A DNA stretch of 40,333 nt, from NCBI GenBank assembly GCA_023415795.1, contig JAEZJG010000001.1, positions 1 through 40,333 on the forward strand. Reading direction: 5' to 3'. Positions 30,110-38,937 of the stretch are shown here, piece by piece. The position numbers were made by a program, and so were the translations under genes. Under the pieces are notes generated by a model. That model was not told where the DNA came from. It did no database searches and saw only the letters and a list, made by a program, of their open reading frames with translations. This DNA comes from Bacillota bacterium (GTDB taxonomy: Bacteria > Bacillota > Clostridia > Christensenellales > SZUA-584). How positions within the stretch are numbered: the first letter of the stretch is position 1; each line of letters begins with the position of its first letter.

Positions 30110-31129
30110 TTAAACCAAAACGATGTCGCCTTCGTCAAAGGGATCTCCGCATTCTGGGCAGAACTTTGGCGGGTGAGTTTTGTCATCCGGTTCCCAGCTG
30201 CACTTATCGCATTTGTATTGTGGTATTCCGGCAGGCTTTGCCTTGCCGCACTCCGGGCAGAATTTGCCTTTGTTCTCCGCTCCGCAAGTACATACCCAAC
30301 AGTCTGTCATGGTTTCATCAACAATCCCCACTTCAATTATTTCATCATCAAAGACTTCGTCTTCCACATCAATAACTATAGCAGCCTCGTATTGGGCGTA
30401 TTCTTCCGGCGACATATGAGCCATTGTTGAAAGATGCTTTTTAAGCTTGTGTGCCATCGGTTTAAACGTAGCCAGTGTGAGTCCGCCGGAAATAGCGCCG
30501 CCAAGTATAGGAACAGCCTTTGAAACCCCTTTTGCAAAAGTTGCCTTCACCATCTTTTGCCCCAATAAGGCAGCGATCTTTTTGACAAGAGGATAATACC
30601 ATGATTTTGTGAGCGCTTTCGCGGCAACCTTTTTGGCGACAGCCTTCATTGCTGCTTCGCCAAACAACTTGCCCACAACTTTGTTAGCGGCTCCCACACC
30701 AGACATAACGCCTATAAACAAGACGAGTTGAGATTCCGTACTCTCGTCTAACTGAGACGATTCGGTAAATATCTCTTGCCAGCCGTATATGTATGCCAAT
30801 TCTTGTGCTGTGCGGATCACGAATCCGTAGAACTGTGCCAAGTCAGCCGGAATGGTTGCCGCCATAGCTATTCCGCCTGGCAGCCCTGCCGCTGCTGATA
30901 TAGCAGTTACCTTAATGGTCTCGGCGTTAATTACGGCGTTAGCCAAACTGTCTAATGTTGAAATCGGGATGTCAGCTTGCAGAGTTCCCTGAGCGATAGC
31001 TTTTTGAAGCTGCGTTGGCGTGCACAGCTTGCTAAGGTTCTTGGTTAGGAACTCAGTACGGTCAATACGGACGAGAGGAAGCTTTGCTGCGTTCTCAATG
31101 AGGGATGTGACTGATAGTTGCTGAGCCAT
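30110..31129 (-). CDS. EcsC-like protein with two C-terminal zinc ribbons
   Basis: A 339-residue protein in two parts. Residues 1-225 are hydrophobic and helical and resemble EcsC-family proteins: AAKLPLVRIDRTEFL, GLPGGIAMAATIPADLAQFYGFVIRTAQELAYIYGW, and GVSKAVPILGGAISGGLTLATF. An acidic stretch (about 245-270, DVEDEVFDDEIIEV) leads to a CxC...CPEC ribbon (CTCGAENKGKFCPECGK) and a second CDKC...CPEC ribbon of rubredoxin-like spacing. No signal peptide is present. Codon use looks AT-richer than the neighbours, hinting at acquisition. Role unknown: membrane-associated, metal-binding and possibly stress related. Confidence 0.65.
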   Translation of the reverse strand: MAQQLSVTSLIENAAKLPLVRIDRTEFLTKNLSKLCTPTQLQKAIAQGTLQADIPISTLDSLANAVINAETIKVTAISAAAGLPGGIAMAATIPADLAQFYGFVIRTAQELAYIYGWQEIFTESSQLDESTESQLVLFIGVMSGVGAANKVVGKLFGEAAMKAVAKKVAAKALTKSWYYPLVKKIAALLGQKMVKATFAKGVSKAVPILGGAISGGLTLATFKPMAHKLKKHLSTMAHMSPEEYAQYEAAIVIDVEDEVFDDEIIEVGIVDETMTDCWVCTCGAENKGKFCPECGKAKPAGIPQYKCDKCSWEPDDKTHPPKFCPECGDPFDEGDIVLV

Positions 31130-31339
31130 GATTGTGTCTCCTTGTAATTTGTATTGTATCCGCTCGTTGTTGTGCAGATCATAATGCGATGTGCAATTTT
31201 CGCGAAAGTGGGATCAGACAGTGAATGTGACTGCATATGCCAAGAACATCTGATTCGTACTGTATTGGGGTATAATAACAAATTACGACATATTATGCAA
31301 CGCAAATTATACCAGCACGTAGAATTCTTTGTATAGAAC

Positions 31340-31373
31340 AATAAGAGCCGATCATTTCTGAACGGCTCTTATT
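31340..31373 (-). terminator. Hairpin downstream of tRNA-Ala
   Basis: AATAAGAGCCG (31340-31350) and CGGCTCTTATT (31363-31373) pair perfectly over 11 bp; the minus-strand tail TTATTGTT is only moderately T-rich. It is the likely end of the tRNA transcript. The gap 31130-31339 holds no other evident feature. Confidence 0.6.
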
Positions 31374-31384
31374 ATGCATAAATT

Positions 31385-31461
31385 TGGTGGAGAATATGGG
31401 ATTCGAACCCATGACCTCCTGACTGCCAGTCAGGCACTCTAGCCAACTGAGCTAATCCCCC
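31385..31461 (-). tRNA. tRNA-Ala (anticodon GGC)
   Basis: A 77-nt cloverleaf: acceptor GGGGGAT/ATTCTCC with the G3-U70 pair that identifies alanine tRNAs, anticodon loop CTGGCAG within CCTGA/TCAGG, T arm ATGGGTTCGAATCCCAT, discriminator A and encoded CCA. Confidence 0.97.
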
Positions 31462-31572
31462 ACGTTTTGTACGGCATTTAGTATTTTAATATTTTAACTT
31501 ATGCCTGTCAACCTGTTTTTTATATAAATTGATACGGCTTTGTTTTATTGCGCTGTTGTTTTGCGAACTTAC

Positions 31573-31600
31573 TTGCGCGGCGGCGCAAACACTATATAAT
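31573..31600 (+). promoter_or_regulatory. Promoter of radA with a palindrome over the -35
   Basis: -35 TTGCGC (31573-31578), 16 bases, perfect -10 TATAAT (31595-31600). TTGCGC and GCGCAA (31583-31588) form a 6-bp inverted repeat with a 4-base centre across the -35. Confidence 0.55.
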
Positions 31601-31632
31601 GGTAGGCAAAGAGTTTTTATGAGGGGGCGGCA

Positions 31633-32985
31633 ATGGCAAAGGAAAAAACCGCGTTCGTTTGCACAGAGTGCGGCTACAAAAGCGCCAGATGGCTGGGACA
31701 GTGCCCAACGTGTAAGTCGTGGAACACGCTGGAGGAAGAGGTGGTGGCTCCGGCGGGGTCTGCGCTGGCATCATCGGCGGTGCTGGGCGAACCGGCTGTG
31801 CTGCTGAAGGATGTGTCGATGGAGGACAACGCGCGCTGGTCCACCGGCTTTGCGGAGCTGGATCGCGTACTGGGCTCGGGCGTGGTAGAGGGCTCGGTGG
31901 TGCTGGCGGGCGGCGAGCCGGGCATCGGTAAATCCACGCTGTTTTTGCAGGTGGCGGATGTGGTGGCGCGTTCGGGCAAGAAGGTGCTGTACATATCTGG
32001 CGAGGAATCGCTGCGGCAGGTGCGGCTGCGTGCCGGTCGGCTGGGCGTTCATGGAGATATCAAGCTGCTGGCGGAGACGGAGCTCAACAGCTGCATAATG
32101 CGCATGCGCGAGGCCGCGCCCGATTTTGTGGTGGTGGATTCGATACAGACGCTGTATTCCTCGCGGCTGGGCCCGGCGGCGGGCAGCCTGTCACAAATCA
32201 AGGAGTGTGCCGCACAGCTGACGCGCGAGGCTAAGACGAGCGGTGCGGCGGTGTTCATCATCGGCCATGTGACCAAGGAAGGGGCAATCGCGGGGCCGCG
32301 CGCGGTGGAGCACATGGTGGATACGGTGCTGTATTTTGAGGGCGAACGGCAGGGCACATTCCGCATACTGCGCGCCGTGAAAAACCGCTTTGGCTCCACC
32401 AACGAGATTGGCGTGTTCGACATGCGCGATGATGGCATGCACGAGGTGGAGAACCCGTCCGGGCTGCTGCTGGGCGAACGTGCACAGGAAGCGTCCGGCT
32501 CCTGCGTGTATCCGGCTATCGAGGGCACGCGCCCCGTGCTGCTGGAGATACAGGCGCTGGTGTCGCCCACATCGTTTCAGATGCCGCGCAGAATGGCATC
32601 GGGCCTCGACTATAACCGCATGGCGCTGATGGTGGCCGTGCTGGAAAAGCGCATGGGTTTAAAATTATATAGTCAGGACATATACTTGAATGTGGCGGGC
32701 GGCATCAAGCTGGTACAGCCCGCGGCAGATCTCGCGATGGCGGCCAGCATTGTGTCCAGTTTCCGTGATAAGGCGATCAGCGATGCGGTGGCGATGGGCG
32801 AGGTGGGTCTCACGGGCGAGGTGCGCGCGGTGGGGCAGGTGGAAAAGCGGCTGTTTGAATGCAGCAAGATGGGTTTTAAAAAAGCGGTTATCCCCAAGTC
32901 AAACCTCGCCGGATTGAAGCTGCCGGAAGGTATGGAGGTTATCGGCGTGCGGCATGTGTTCGACGCGCTGGAAATATTGATTTGA
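31633..32985 (+). CDS. radA: DNA repair protein RadA
   Basis: A 450-residue protein. The N-terminal C4 zinc finger is CTECGYKSARWLGQCPTCKSW (10-30). The RecA-like core has GGEPGIGKSTL (Walker A), VLYISGEES, FVVVDSIQTLYSS (Walker B) and the RadA-specific KNRFGSTNEIGVF. The C-terminal Lon-protease-like domain contains YLNVAGGIKLVQPAADLA. It is a branch-migration helicase for recombinational repair. All motifs are intact and the length is normal. GAGGGG precedes the ATG. It is cotranscribed at least to the next gene (12-base gap). Confidence 0.97.
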   Translation: MAKEKTAFVCTECGYKSARWLGQCPTCKSWNTLEEEVVAPAGSALASSAVLGEPAVLLKDVSMEDNARWSTGFAELDRVLGSGVVEGSVVLAGGEPGIGKSTLFLQVADVVARSGKKVLYISGEESLRQVRLRAGRLGVHGDIKLLAETELNSCIMRMREAAPDFVVVDSIQTLYSSRLGPAAGSLSQIKECAAQLTREAKTSGAAVFIIGHVTKEGAIAGPRAVEHMVDTVLYFEGERQGTFRILRAVKNRFGSTNEIGVFDMRDDGMHEVENPSGLLLGERAQEASGSCVYPAIEGTRPVLLEIQALVSPTSFQMPRRMASGLDYNRMALMVAVLEKRMGLKLYSQDIYLNVAGGIKLVQPAADLAMAASIVSSFRDKAISDAVAMGEVGLTGEVRAVGQVEKRLFECSKMGFKKAVIPKSNLAGLKLPEGMEVIGVRHVFDALEILI

Positions 32986-32997
32986 CCGGAGGCGGTT

Positions 32998-33543
32998 ATG
33001 AAGGATTCGGAGAATAGGACGCTGCGGCGCTGGTGCATAATCGGTGTGTTTGTGGTGATGGGGCTGGCAACGCTGTGGCATTTTACCTACGAGTGGCTGC
33101 CGTGCGGCTTTATGTCCGTCATCGGCTTGGTGAACGAAAGCCCGTGGGAGCACGTCAAGCTGTTCTTCATCCCGCCGCTGATATGGTACATTGTGGTTTA
33201 TTTCGCAGCAGGGCGGCGCTACCCGAATTATGTGTTTGCGGCTGCAGTGTCGCTGGTGCTGATGCCCGCGTTTATGCTGGCGCTGTACGGCGTCTATTCG
33301 CAGTTTCTGGAGGAAACGCTGCTATTGAACATTGCCAATACTCTGGTGACCATTGCGTTTGGCATGTGGGTGACTTACCGTCTGACTGTAAGCAAACGGC
33401 GGCTGCACGGCCCGGGTTTCAGCGCGGCGGCTGTCGTTATCATCGCCGGACTGATTGTGCTTTATGGTCAAATGACGTATGATCCTCCTCACATTCCGTT
33501 GTTTTATGACACTGAAGCAGGCATCTATGGCATTCCGCGTTAA
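32998..33543 (+). CDS. DUF6512-like integral membrane protein
   Basis: A 181-residue protein with five to six membrane helices. LWHFTYEWLPCGFMSVIGLVNESPWEHVKLFFIPPLIW resembles the conserved N-terminal region of DUF6512 membrane proteins, in which the NES.WEH.K element is the best-conserved part. The acidic/His residues of that motif face the membrane interface and might bind a metal, but no function is known. The gene follows radA and its last codons form the first arm of the terminator. Confidence 0.75.
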   Translation: MKDSENRTLRRWCIIGVFVVMGLATLWHFTYEWLPCGFMSVIGLVNESPWEHVKLFFIPPLIWYIVVYFAAGRRYPNYVFAAAVSLVLMPAFMLALYGVYSQFLEETLLLNIANTLVTIAFGMWVTYRLTVSKRRLHGPGFSAAAVVIIAGLIVLYGQMTYDPPHIPLFYDTEAGIYGIPR

Positions 33544-33556
33544 GGAATGCTTTTTT
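33530..33556 (+). terminator. Terminator of the radA operon
   Basis: GCATTCC (33530-33536) pairs with GGAATGC (33544-33550), followed by TTTTTT. The stop codon of the membrane protein lies in the loop. Confidence 0.85.
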
Positions 33557-33601
33557 ATACTTGCATCGGTGTGAATAATCTGTTAAGCATTTCAAATTGT
33601 G

Positions 33602-33636
33602 TTGTTTACTTGTAACGGTTATTGGTAGAATAACCG
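33602..33636 (+). promoter_or_regulatory. Promoter and palindromic operator of the MacAB-like operon
   Basis: -35 TTGTTT (33602-33607), 18 bases, -10 TAGAAT (33626-33631). A perfect inverted repeat, CGGTTATT-GGTAG-AATAACCG (33616-33636), spans the -10, so a dimeric regulator is likely. No regulator gene is adjacent. Confidence 0.5.
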
Positions 33637-33676
33637 ATAAAGAAGTTTATATATGTAATCGCGCTTGGAGGGCCGT

Positions 33677-35230
33677 ATGACCAAAAAGAAGAGTAAGACA
33701 AAAAGGATCGTTATTATTATCATTGCGGCAGTGGTTGTGTTGCTGGCTGTGCTGGCTTATACCGGAATGCAAAAGAGAATGGCGGAGGCCGGAAAGACCA
33801 TCTATAATATCACGGATGTGATGCGCGGCAGTGTGGAAGTGAAGGTGAAGGGTGCGGGCACCGTTGAACCGCTGGAGGACAATACGGTATACGCCGGATT
33901 CTCCGGAAAGGTACAGCAGGTGCTGGCAGAGGACGGGGACGTGGTGTCTGCCGACGACGTGATTGCCGTGTTCGAGAGCGACGCGCTGGATTCGGAGCGC
34001 AAGTCGCTGGAGCAGCAGATAGACGACATCGATGCGGCGATACAAATGCTGCGCGGCACATCGGGATCCGATAGAATCTATTCGCCGGTGAAAGGCGTCA
34101 TAAAGGCACTGTATGCTGCCGAGGGCGATTCGGTGGATGCGGTGACGGAGAAGTACGGCTCGCTGGGCGTTATCTGTCCGGACGAGCGCATGAAGACGCA
34201 AATAAGCGCCGAGGGGCTGCAGCTGGGCGATAGCGTGACAGTGACAGCGGATGCTGACAGCCTGCCCGGCATCGTACGCAGTATCAAGGACGGGCAGGCG
34301 ACAATCAGCTTTGAAGACGACGAGCTGCTGCCGGGTGCGGCGGTAAAGGTATCGGCAGCGGACGGAAGCCTGCTGGCCGAAGGCACCGCGCAGATTGAGA
34401 ACCCCGTTTACATCACGGGGCGCGGCGGTATTGTGGATGAAGTGCGTAAGGACGTGGGCGACGATGTATCCCGCGGCAGCCGCATCTATGCGCTGGAGGG
34501 CGAGATTCTTTCAGCAGAGCTGTATACACAGATTGAGAATCGGGCTGATCTTGAGGACGATCTGGACGATGTGCTGGCAGATATCGAGGCGCTGACGGTA
34601 CGGGCAGGGAAGGACGGTGTGATATCTGATCTCAACCTGAACGAGAAGCAGACGGTGCAGGAAGGAGCGGCACTGTTCCGCATACAGAGCGCAGAGTCTG
34701 TGAAGATTGACGTGGACATCGACGAGCTGGACATTGCGGGCATCGAGGTGGGTGAGAAGGCATCTGTGACGTTTGACGCGCTGCCGGGGCAGGAGTATGA
34801 AGCCGAGATCGTCAAGATTAACCCTATTGGTGTGGCGGAAAATAACGTAACGGATTATACGGTGACGCTGTCTATGACCAAGGCACAGGGGATGATGATC
34901 GGTATGAGCGCGGATGTGGAGATCATATCGCAGCACGCCGACGATGTGCTGGTGATTCCTGCCGAGGCGATACAGATCATCAATGGTGAGAAGTTTGTGG
35001 TGCTGGAATCTGACATTGGCAAAGAGAAAGATGCCGTTGCGGCGACACATAAGGTGACCACGGGCATCACGGATGGCGTTGTGATTGAAATACGGGAAGG
35101 CCTGGCACAGGGTGATCGGATTGCGGTGCCGCAGGTGAAAGAGAGTACTCAGCAGCAGATGATGGATTTCCGCAATAACGCTGATAATAATGGACCTCCT
35201 AAGGAGAAACCTGATGATAGAACTCCTTAA
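33677..35230 (+). CDS. Efflux membrane-fusion (MacA/HlyD-type) adaptor
   Basis: Start set at the ATG at 33677 (MTKKKSKTKRIVIIII), five bases after GGAGG. The 517-residue protein has one N-terminal membrane helix and no lipobox, then a biotinyl-lipoyl half motif (GAGTVEPLEDNTVYAGFSGKVQQVLAEDGD). A region of about 130 residues with a second lipoyl-like segment (GGIVDEVRKDVGDDVSRGS) follows, then a short coiled coil (about 285-310), a beta-barrel and a C-terminal proximal domain. The extra middle segment makes it longer than typical MacA/YknX (about 370). It links to the ABC ATPase and FtsX-like permease that follow; the substrate is unknown, and peptides or drugs are typical. Confidence 0.85.
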   Translation: MTKKKSKTKRIVIIIIAAVVVLLAVLAYTGMQKRMAEAGKTIYNITDVMRGSVEVKVKGAGTVEPLEDNTVYAGFSGKVQQVLAEDGDVVSADDVIAVFESDALDSERKSLEQQIDDIDAAIQMLRGTSGSDRIYSPVKGVIKALYAAEGDSVDAVTEKYGSLGVICPDERMKTQISAEGLQLGDSVTVTADADSLPGIVRSIKDGQATISFEDDELLPGAAVKVSAADGSLLAEGTAQIENPVYITGRGGIVDEVRKDVGDDVSRGSRIYALEGEILSAELYTQIENRADLEDDLDDVLADIEALTVRAGKDGVISDLNLNEKQTVQEGAALFRIQSAESVKIDVDIDELDIAGIEVGEKASVTFDALPGQEYEAEIVKINPIGVAENNVTDYTVTLSMTKAQGMMIGMSADVEIISQHADDVLVIPAEAIQIINGEKFVVLESDIGKEKDAVAATHKVTTGITDGVVIEIREGLAQGDRIAVPQVKESTQQQMMDFRNNADNNGPPKEKPDDRTP

Positions 35231-35939
35231 TTTGAGAAAGACCTACCAGATGGGCGAGGCTGAGGTGCACGCGCTGGACGGGGTATCGGCGACGATTAGC
35301 GACGGTGAGTTTGTGGCAGTCATCGGCCCGTCGGGCAGCGGCAAATCGACGCTGATGAACATCATCGGCTGTTTGGACCTCGCAGACGAGGGTGAGTATC
35401 GCCTGAACGGTCAGCTGATTGACGATTATACCGAGCGTCAGCTGGGCGAGATACGCAACCGTGAGATCGGCTTCATATTTCAGCAGTTCAATCTGCTGCC
35501 CAAGCTGACAGCGTATGAGAATGTGGAGCTGCCGATGATCTATCAGGGGATGCCGCTCAGCGAGCGCAAGAAGCGTGTGTCCGAGTCTTTGGACAGAGTG
35601 GGGCTGGCAAACCGTATGGGGCATAAGCCGAGCGAGCTGTCCGGCGGGCAGCAGCAGCGTGTGGCTATAGCCCGCGCCATCGCGACGCGCCCCACGCTGA
35701 TACTGGCGGACGAGCCGACGGGCAACCTGGATTCGCGCTCCGGCAAGGAGATTATGGGCATTCTGACGGAGCTGAACCGTGAGGGTCGCGGCATACTGCT
35801 GATTACGCACGATAACGATGTGGCGAAGATGGCAAGCCGTCAGCTGCTGATGCGCGATGGGCGCATCGAGAGGGACAGCGCGGGCGCTATCAGCGACGCT
35901 GGCAAAGCTCCCAACGGGAACGGGGGTGAGACCGCATGA
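35214..35939 (+). CDS. MacB-type ABC transporter ATP-binding protein
   Basis: Start set at the ATG at 35214 (MIELLNLRKTYQMGEAEVHAL), after AAGGAG; it overlaps the adaptor gene's end by 17 bases. The 241-residue protein has Walker A GPSGSGKST (38-46), Q-loop FQQFNLLPKLTAYENVELP, signature LSGGQQQRVAIARA, Walker B LILADEPTGNLD and the switch His in LLITHDND. The sequence is typical of the LolD/MacB/FtsE group. It powers the adjoining permease, whose ATG overlaps its stop as ATGA. Confidence 0.94.
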   Translation: MIELLNLRKTYQMGEAEVHALDGVSATISDGEFVAVIGPSGSGKSTLMNIIGCLDLADEGEYRLNGQLIDDYTERQLGEIRNREIGFIFQQFNLLPKLTAYENVELPMIYQGMPLSERKKRVSESLDRVGLANRMGHKPSELSGGQQQRVAIARAIATRPTLILADEPTGNLDSRSGKEIMGILTELNREGRGILLITHDNDVAKMASRQLLMRDGRIERDSAGAISDAGKAPNGNGGETA

Positions 35940-37099
35940 AGTTCTCACAGGCGTTTAAGATGGCATTTGTTGCGCTGAAGGGCAACAAGATGCGCTCGTT
36001 CCTCACGATGCTGGGCATCATCATCGGTGTGGTAGCGGTGACGCTGCTGATCTCTGTGGTGCAGGGCGCGACGGGGGAGATCACCGGGCAGATCGAGAGC
36101 CTGGGCTCCAACCTGCTGCAGGTGTCGTTTCGCGGCGCACAGCCCACATACCTGACGATCAGCGACCTTGAAGAGCTGGAGCAGGACAGCTCGATATACG
36201 GCGTGACGGGCGTGGTGACGCGCACGGAAAATATACGCGCGGACGTAACGGACGACGATTACAGCGTGGAGGGTATCACGCGCAAATATCAGGACATCAC
36301 CGGGCAGGTGATTCGGCAGGGGCGGTTCATCAGCGATGTGGATGTGGAATCTCACGCTTATACCGCCGTTGTCGGCATCGATGTGGCGGATGAACTGTTT
36401 GGCACAGAAAACTGCATCGGCAATACGATCTCCATGGCGGGCTTTGATTTCACCGTGGTGGGGCTGCTGGAGGAGTCGGACACCATGCTGGCCAACAAGG
36501 ATTCCACTGTGCTGATTCCCTTGACCACGGCGCAGCGGTTGTTCAAAGACAAGGAGTTTGACGCGCTGTACATATCCGCATCGTCGCCGGACACTGTGGA
36601 CGCAGCGGAAGACGTAACGGACAACTTTCTGATCCGTGAGCTGGGTGACGACGATGATTACAGCATCATCAACCAGAACGTCATCATCGACGTGATGAAC
36701 GACGTGATGAGCGTGATGACAATACTGCTGTCCGGCATCGCGGCAATATCGCTGCTGGTGGGCGGTATCGGCATCATGAACATCATGCTGGTGTCGGTGA
36801 CGGAGCGCACGCGCGAGATCGGCATTCGCAAGGCTATCGGCGCGCAGCGCAGCGATATACTGCTCCAGTTCCTGATTGAGGCGGTGGTGCTCTCGCTCGC
36901 GGGCGGCGTTGTGGGGCTGGGGCTGTCGTACATCGGTCTGCAGATCATCGGTGTGGCGATGGAAATAGCCATGGGGATGTCGGTGGGCACTGTGGCGTTG
37001 GCGCTGGGCTTCTCGGCGTTTGTGGGCGTGGTGTTTGGCATCTATCCTGCCAACAAGGCCGCAACGCTCAAGCCCATAGACGCGCTGAGATACGAGTAG
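35936..37099 (+). CDS. MacB-type ABC transporter permease (FtsX family)
   Basis: A 387-residue protein. One N-terminal helix (MLGIIIGVVAVTLLISVVQGA) precedes a periplasm-type extracellular domain (about 45-265) of the MacB_PCD kind. Three C-terminal helices follow with the FtsX signature ISLLVGGIGIMNIMLVSVTERTREIGIRKAIGA. It forms the transmembrane dimer of a mechanotransmission-type exporter with the preceding ATPase and adaptor. ATGA overlap with the ATPase gene; terminator directly after. Confidence 0.93.
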   Translation: MKFSQAFKMAFVALKGNKMRSFLTMLGIIIGVVAVTLLISVVQGATGEITGQIESLGSNLLQVSFRGAQPTYLTISDLEELEQDSSIYGVTGVVTRTENIRADVTDDDYSVEGITRKYQDITGQVIRQGRFISDVDVESHAYTAVVGIDVADELFGTENCIGNTISMAGFDFTVVGLLEESDTMLANKDSTVLIPLTTAQRLFKDKEFDALYISASSPDTVDAAEDVTDNFLIRELGDDDDYSIINQNVIIDVMNDVMSVMTILLSGIAAISLLVGGIGIMNIMLVSVTERTREIGIRKAIGAQRSDILLQFLIEAVVLSLAGGVVGLGLSYIGLQIIGVAMEIAMGMSVGTVALALGFSAFVGVVFGIYPANKAATLKPIDALRYE

Positions 37100-37110
37100 T
37101 TCAATTTGAG

Positions 37111-37133
37111 AGGAGGGGGATGCCCCTCCTTTT
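37111..37133 (+). terminator. Terminator of the MacAB-like operon
   Basis: AGGAGGGG (37111-37118) pairs with CCCCTCCT (37123-37130) around a GATG loop, then TTT. Confidence 0.8.
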
Positions 37134-37155
37134 GTCTTATCCATGAGGAGCTGCT

Positions 37156-37908
37156 ATGATAGTCAAAGAGTTTGGAGACAATACAAAACCCACAGTTATA
37201 CTATTGCACGGCGGCGGACTCTCTTGGTGGTCGCTGGAGGCTGCGGCAATGGAATTAGCCTTGGAATATCATGTGCTGACGCCGGTATTGGACGGACATG
37301 GAGAAGACGGAGATACCGTGTTTGTCAGCATCGAGGAATCGGCGCGTAAGCTGCTGGCGTATATCGACGAATGCTTCGGCGGCAAAGTGTTTGCGCTGGG
37401 CGGGCTGTCCATTGGCGCGCAGATTGTGACGCACATACTGTCGATACGGCCGACTGTTACGCAGTATGCCATCATCGAAAGCGCGCTGGTATGCCCTATC
37501 AAGAGCGCAGCGGCAATAGCTGGCACAACCAAGTTGTTCTATGGGCTGACGAAGAAACGCTGGTTTGCAAAATGGCAGGCAAAAGCCTTATGTGTGCCGG
37601 ATAACCAGTTTGAACGCTATTTCAAGGATAGTTTGCGTATCTCTAAGCTGTCGCTGGTCAATATGACGAGGAGTAACGGGAATTTTAAGCTGCGTAAAGA
37701 AATATCCAAGACTGCTGCCAACGTGCTGGTATTGGCAGGGGAGAAGGAAATTGCAGTGATGAGAAGATCAGCAGATATGATTCGCGAGGCGATTCCAAAT
37801 AGCGTACTGCGGATCATTCCAAATATGAAGCACGGAGAATTGAGCCTGACACAGCCGACAGCATATGTGGCAATGCTGAGAGATTTCTTTGCCGGAAAGC
37901 CTGACTGA
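37156..37908 (+). CDS. Alpha/beta hydrolase
   Basis: A 250-residue protein. VILLHGGGLSWWSL gives the oxyanion-hole HGGG region, LDGHGEDGD the next conserved loop, GGLSIGAQI the nucleophile elbow with the catalytic Ser, VLVLAGEKEIAVM the acid-loop region and MKHGELSLTQP the catalytic His. It has no signal peptide, so it is cytosolic. The substrate is unknown. GAGGAG precedes the ATG; the gene directly follows the MacAB-like terminator and its own promoter is not obvious. Confidence 0.9.
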   Translation: MIVKEFGDNTKPTVILLHGGGLSWWSLEAAAMELALEYHVLTPVLDGHGEDGDTVFVSIEESARKLLAYIDECFGGKVFALGGLSIGAQIVTHILSIRPTVTQYAIIESALVCPIKSAAAIAGTTKLFYGLTKKRWFAKWQAKALCVPDNQFERYFKDSLRISKLSLVNMTRSNGNFKLRKEISKTAANVLVLAGEKEIAVMRRSADMIREAIPNSVLRIIPNMKHGELSLTQPTAYVAMLRDFFAGKPD

Positions 37909-38007
37909 ACTTTACTTGAGTTCAACGTTTCGGATTCTTGTTAATCCTTAAGCATCTACACCTTCCATATCAGTCTAGAACCAGTTTATTTGCCAGCTTA
38001 CCTTTTG

Positions 38008-38035
38008 TTGAATTTTCATCATAATAATATATAAT
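38008..38035 (+). promoter_or_regulatory. Promoter of the lipoprotein gene
   Basis: -35 TTGAAT (38008-38013), 16 bases, -10 TATAAT (38030-38035). A leader of about 88 bases precedes the ATG. The gap 37909-38129 also holds short hairpins TGAACT/AGTTCA and GGATT/AATCC near 37915-37945, which may weakly terminate the hydrolase transcript. Confidence 0.55.
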
Positions 38036-38129
38036 ATGGAAAGAGTAGAAACTATTAATAACGGTAACAACAACGTTTATCACTGTGGTAGTTTGGAAGC
38101 TAATTGCAGCGCACACAAGGAGAAATAAT

Positions 38130-38804
38130 ATGAGAATGCTGATATTTAAAATTTTAGCTGTCATTATAGCCGTTGCATTCTGTATGGCGGGATGCACTCA
38201 AACATTTCAATTGGAAACCAATTTGCCTGAAGCGACTGAGCCCGCTCCTGTTTCAGTGTCTCCAACCAAAAGCGATGCTGATAGTGAAGCGATTGCATTA
38301 GATGAGGATAAGCCTTTCGTTAGTCCGTTTGGAGAAGATTATGATATTGCCATTACAATGGAGGGTGAAGCGACTGGTGAGTACGATTTGGATTTTCAGG
38401 TCGGGCCGATAATGTTTGGTACTCCCTTTACAGAAATAGTCACACTGCTAGGACTACCCGAAAAGGAAGAAAAGACGCAATACCAAGAATATGATGGCAA
38501 GTGGCATCAATCAGTATCTTATACGAGCAAAGGTATCAGCTTGAAGATAAGATCCGTGGAAGAAAAAGAAGAATACTTGGTCGAATACGTAACTATTTAT
38601 GAACCTTTCTGCGGAAAAACGGCGGAGGGCATCGGCATTGGCAGCAGTGAAAAAGACGTCCGAGCAGCATATAACGATATGATTAACCCTGACGACAGCA
38701 GCGAGCATGCCATTGTACTTGGCAGCGTATACTGGGGAGTTCATTTCCATCTAAGTGATGAAGGTATTGTAGAGTCAATCACATTCGGTGCAGATGCGGA
38801 ATAA
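38130..38804 (+). CDS. Secreted lipoprotein of unknown function
   Basis: Start set at the ATG at 38130 (MRMLIFKILAVIIAVAFCMAG), after AAGGAG. The 224-residue protein has a type II signal ending MAGC (Cys22), a Thr/Pro/Asp-rich tether (about 25-70), and a soluble domain. In the latter, IMFGTPFTEIVTLLGLPEKEE and AEGIGIGSSEKDVRAAY are two copies of a G.(S/T)...V...G.P-type pattern, reminiscent of SmpA/BamE-like folds also found in Gram-positive lipoproteins. The composition is AT-richer than neighbours. Function unknown; it acts on the outer face of the membrane. Confidence 0.75.
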   Translation: MRMLIFKILAVIIAVAFCMAGCTQTFQLETNLPEATEPAPVSVSPTKSDADSEAIALDEDKPFVSPFGEDYDIAITMEGEATGEYDLDFQVGPIMFGTPFTEIVTLLGLPEKEEKTQYQEYDGKWHQSVSYTSKGISLKIRSVEEKEEYLVEYVTIYEPFCGKTAEGIGIGSSEKDVRAAYNDMINPDDSSEHAIVLGSVYWGVHFHLSDEGIVESITFGADAE

Positions 38805-38937
38805 TGGATGCACTTTTGCTGGATACATCACATAATTGGATGACGTAGTCAAGCTAAGCCAGCGGTCAGAATATACCGCCATAGGGGGACGGATTAATTT
38901 CTCGCCGCGACAGGTGATCAGCATACGTGCCGATGAG

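Noticed and set aside
35945..37144. 399-codon minus-strand frame
   Set aside because: Fully antisense to the MacB-like permease, with His/Arg/Gln-rich composition typical of a shadow frame.
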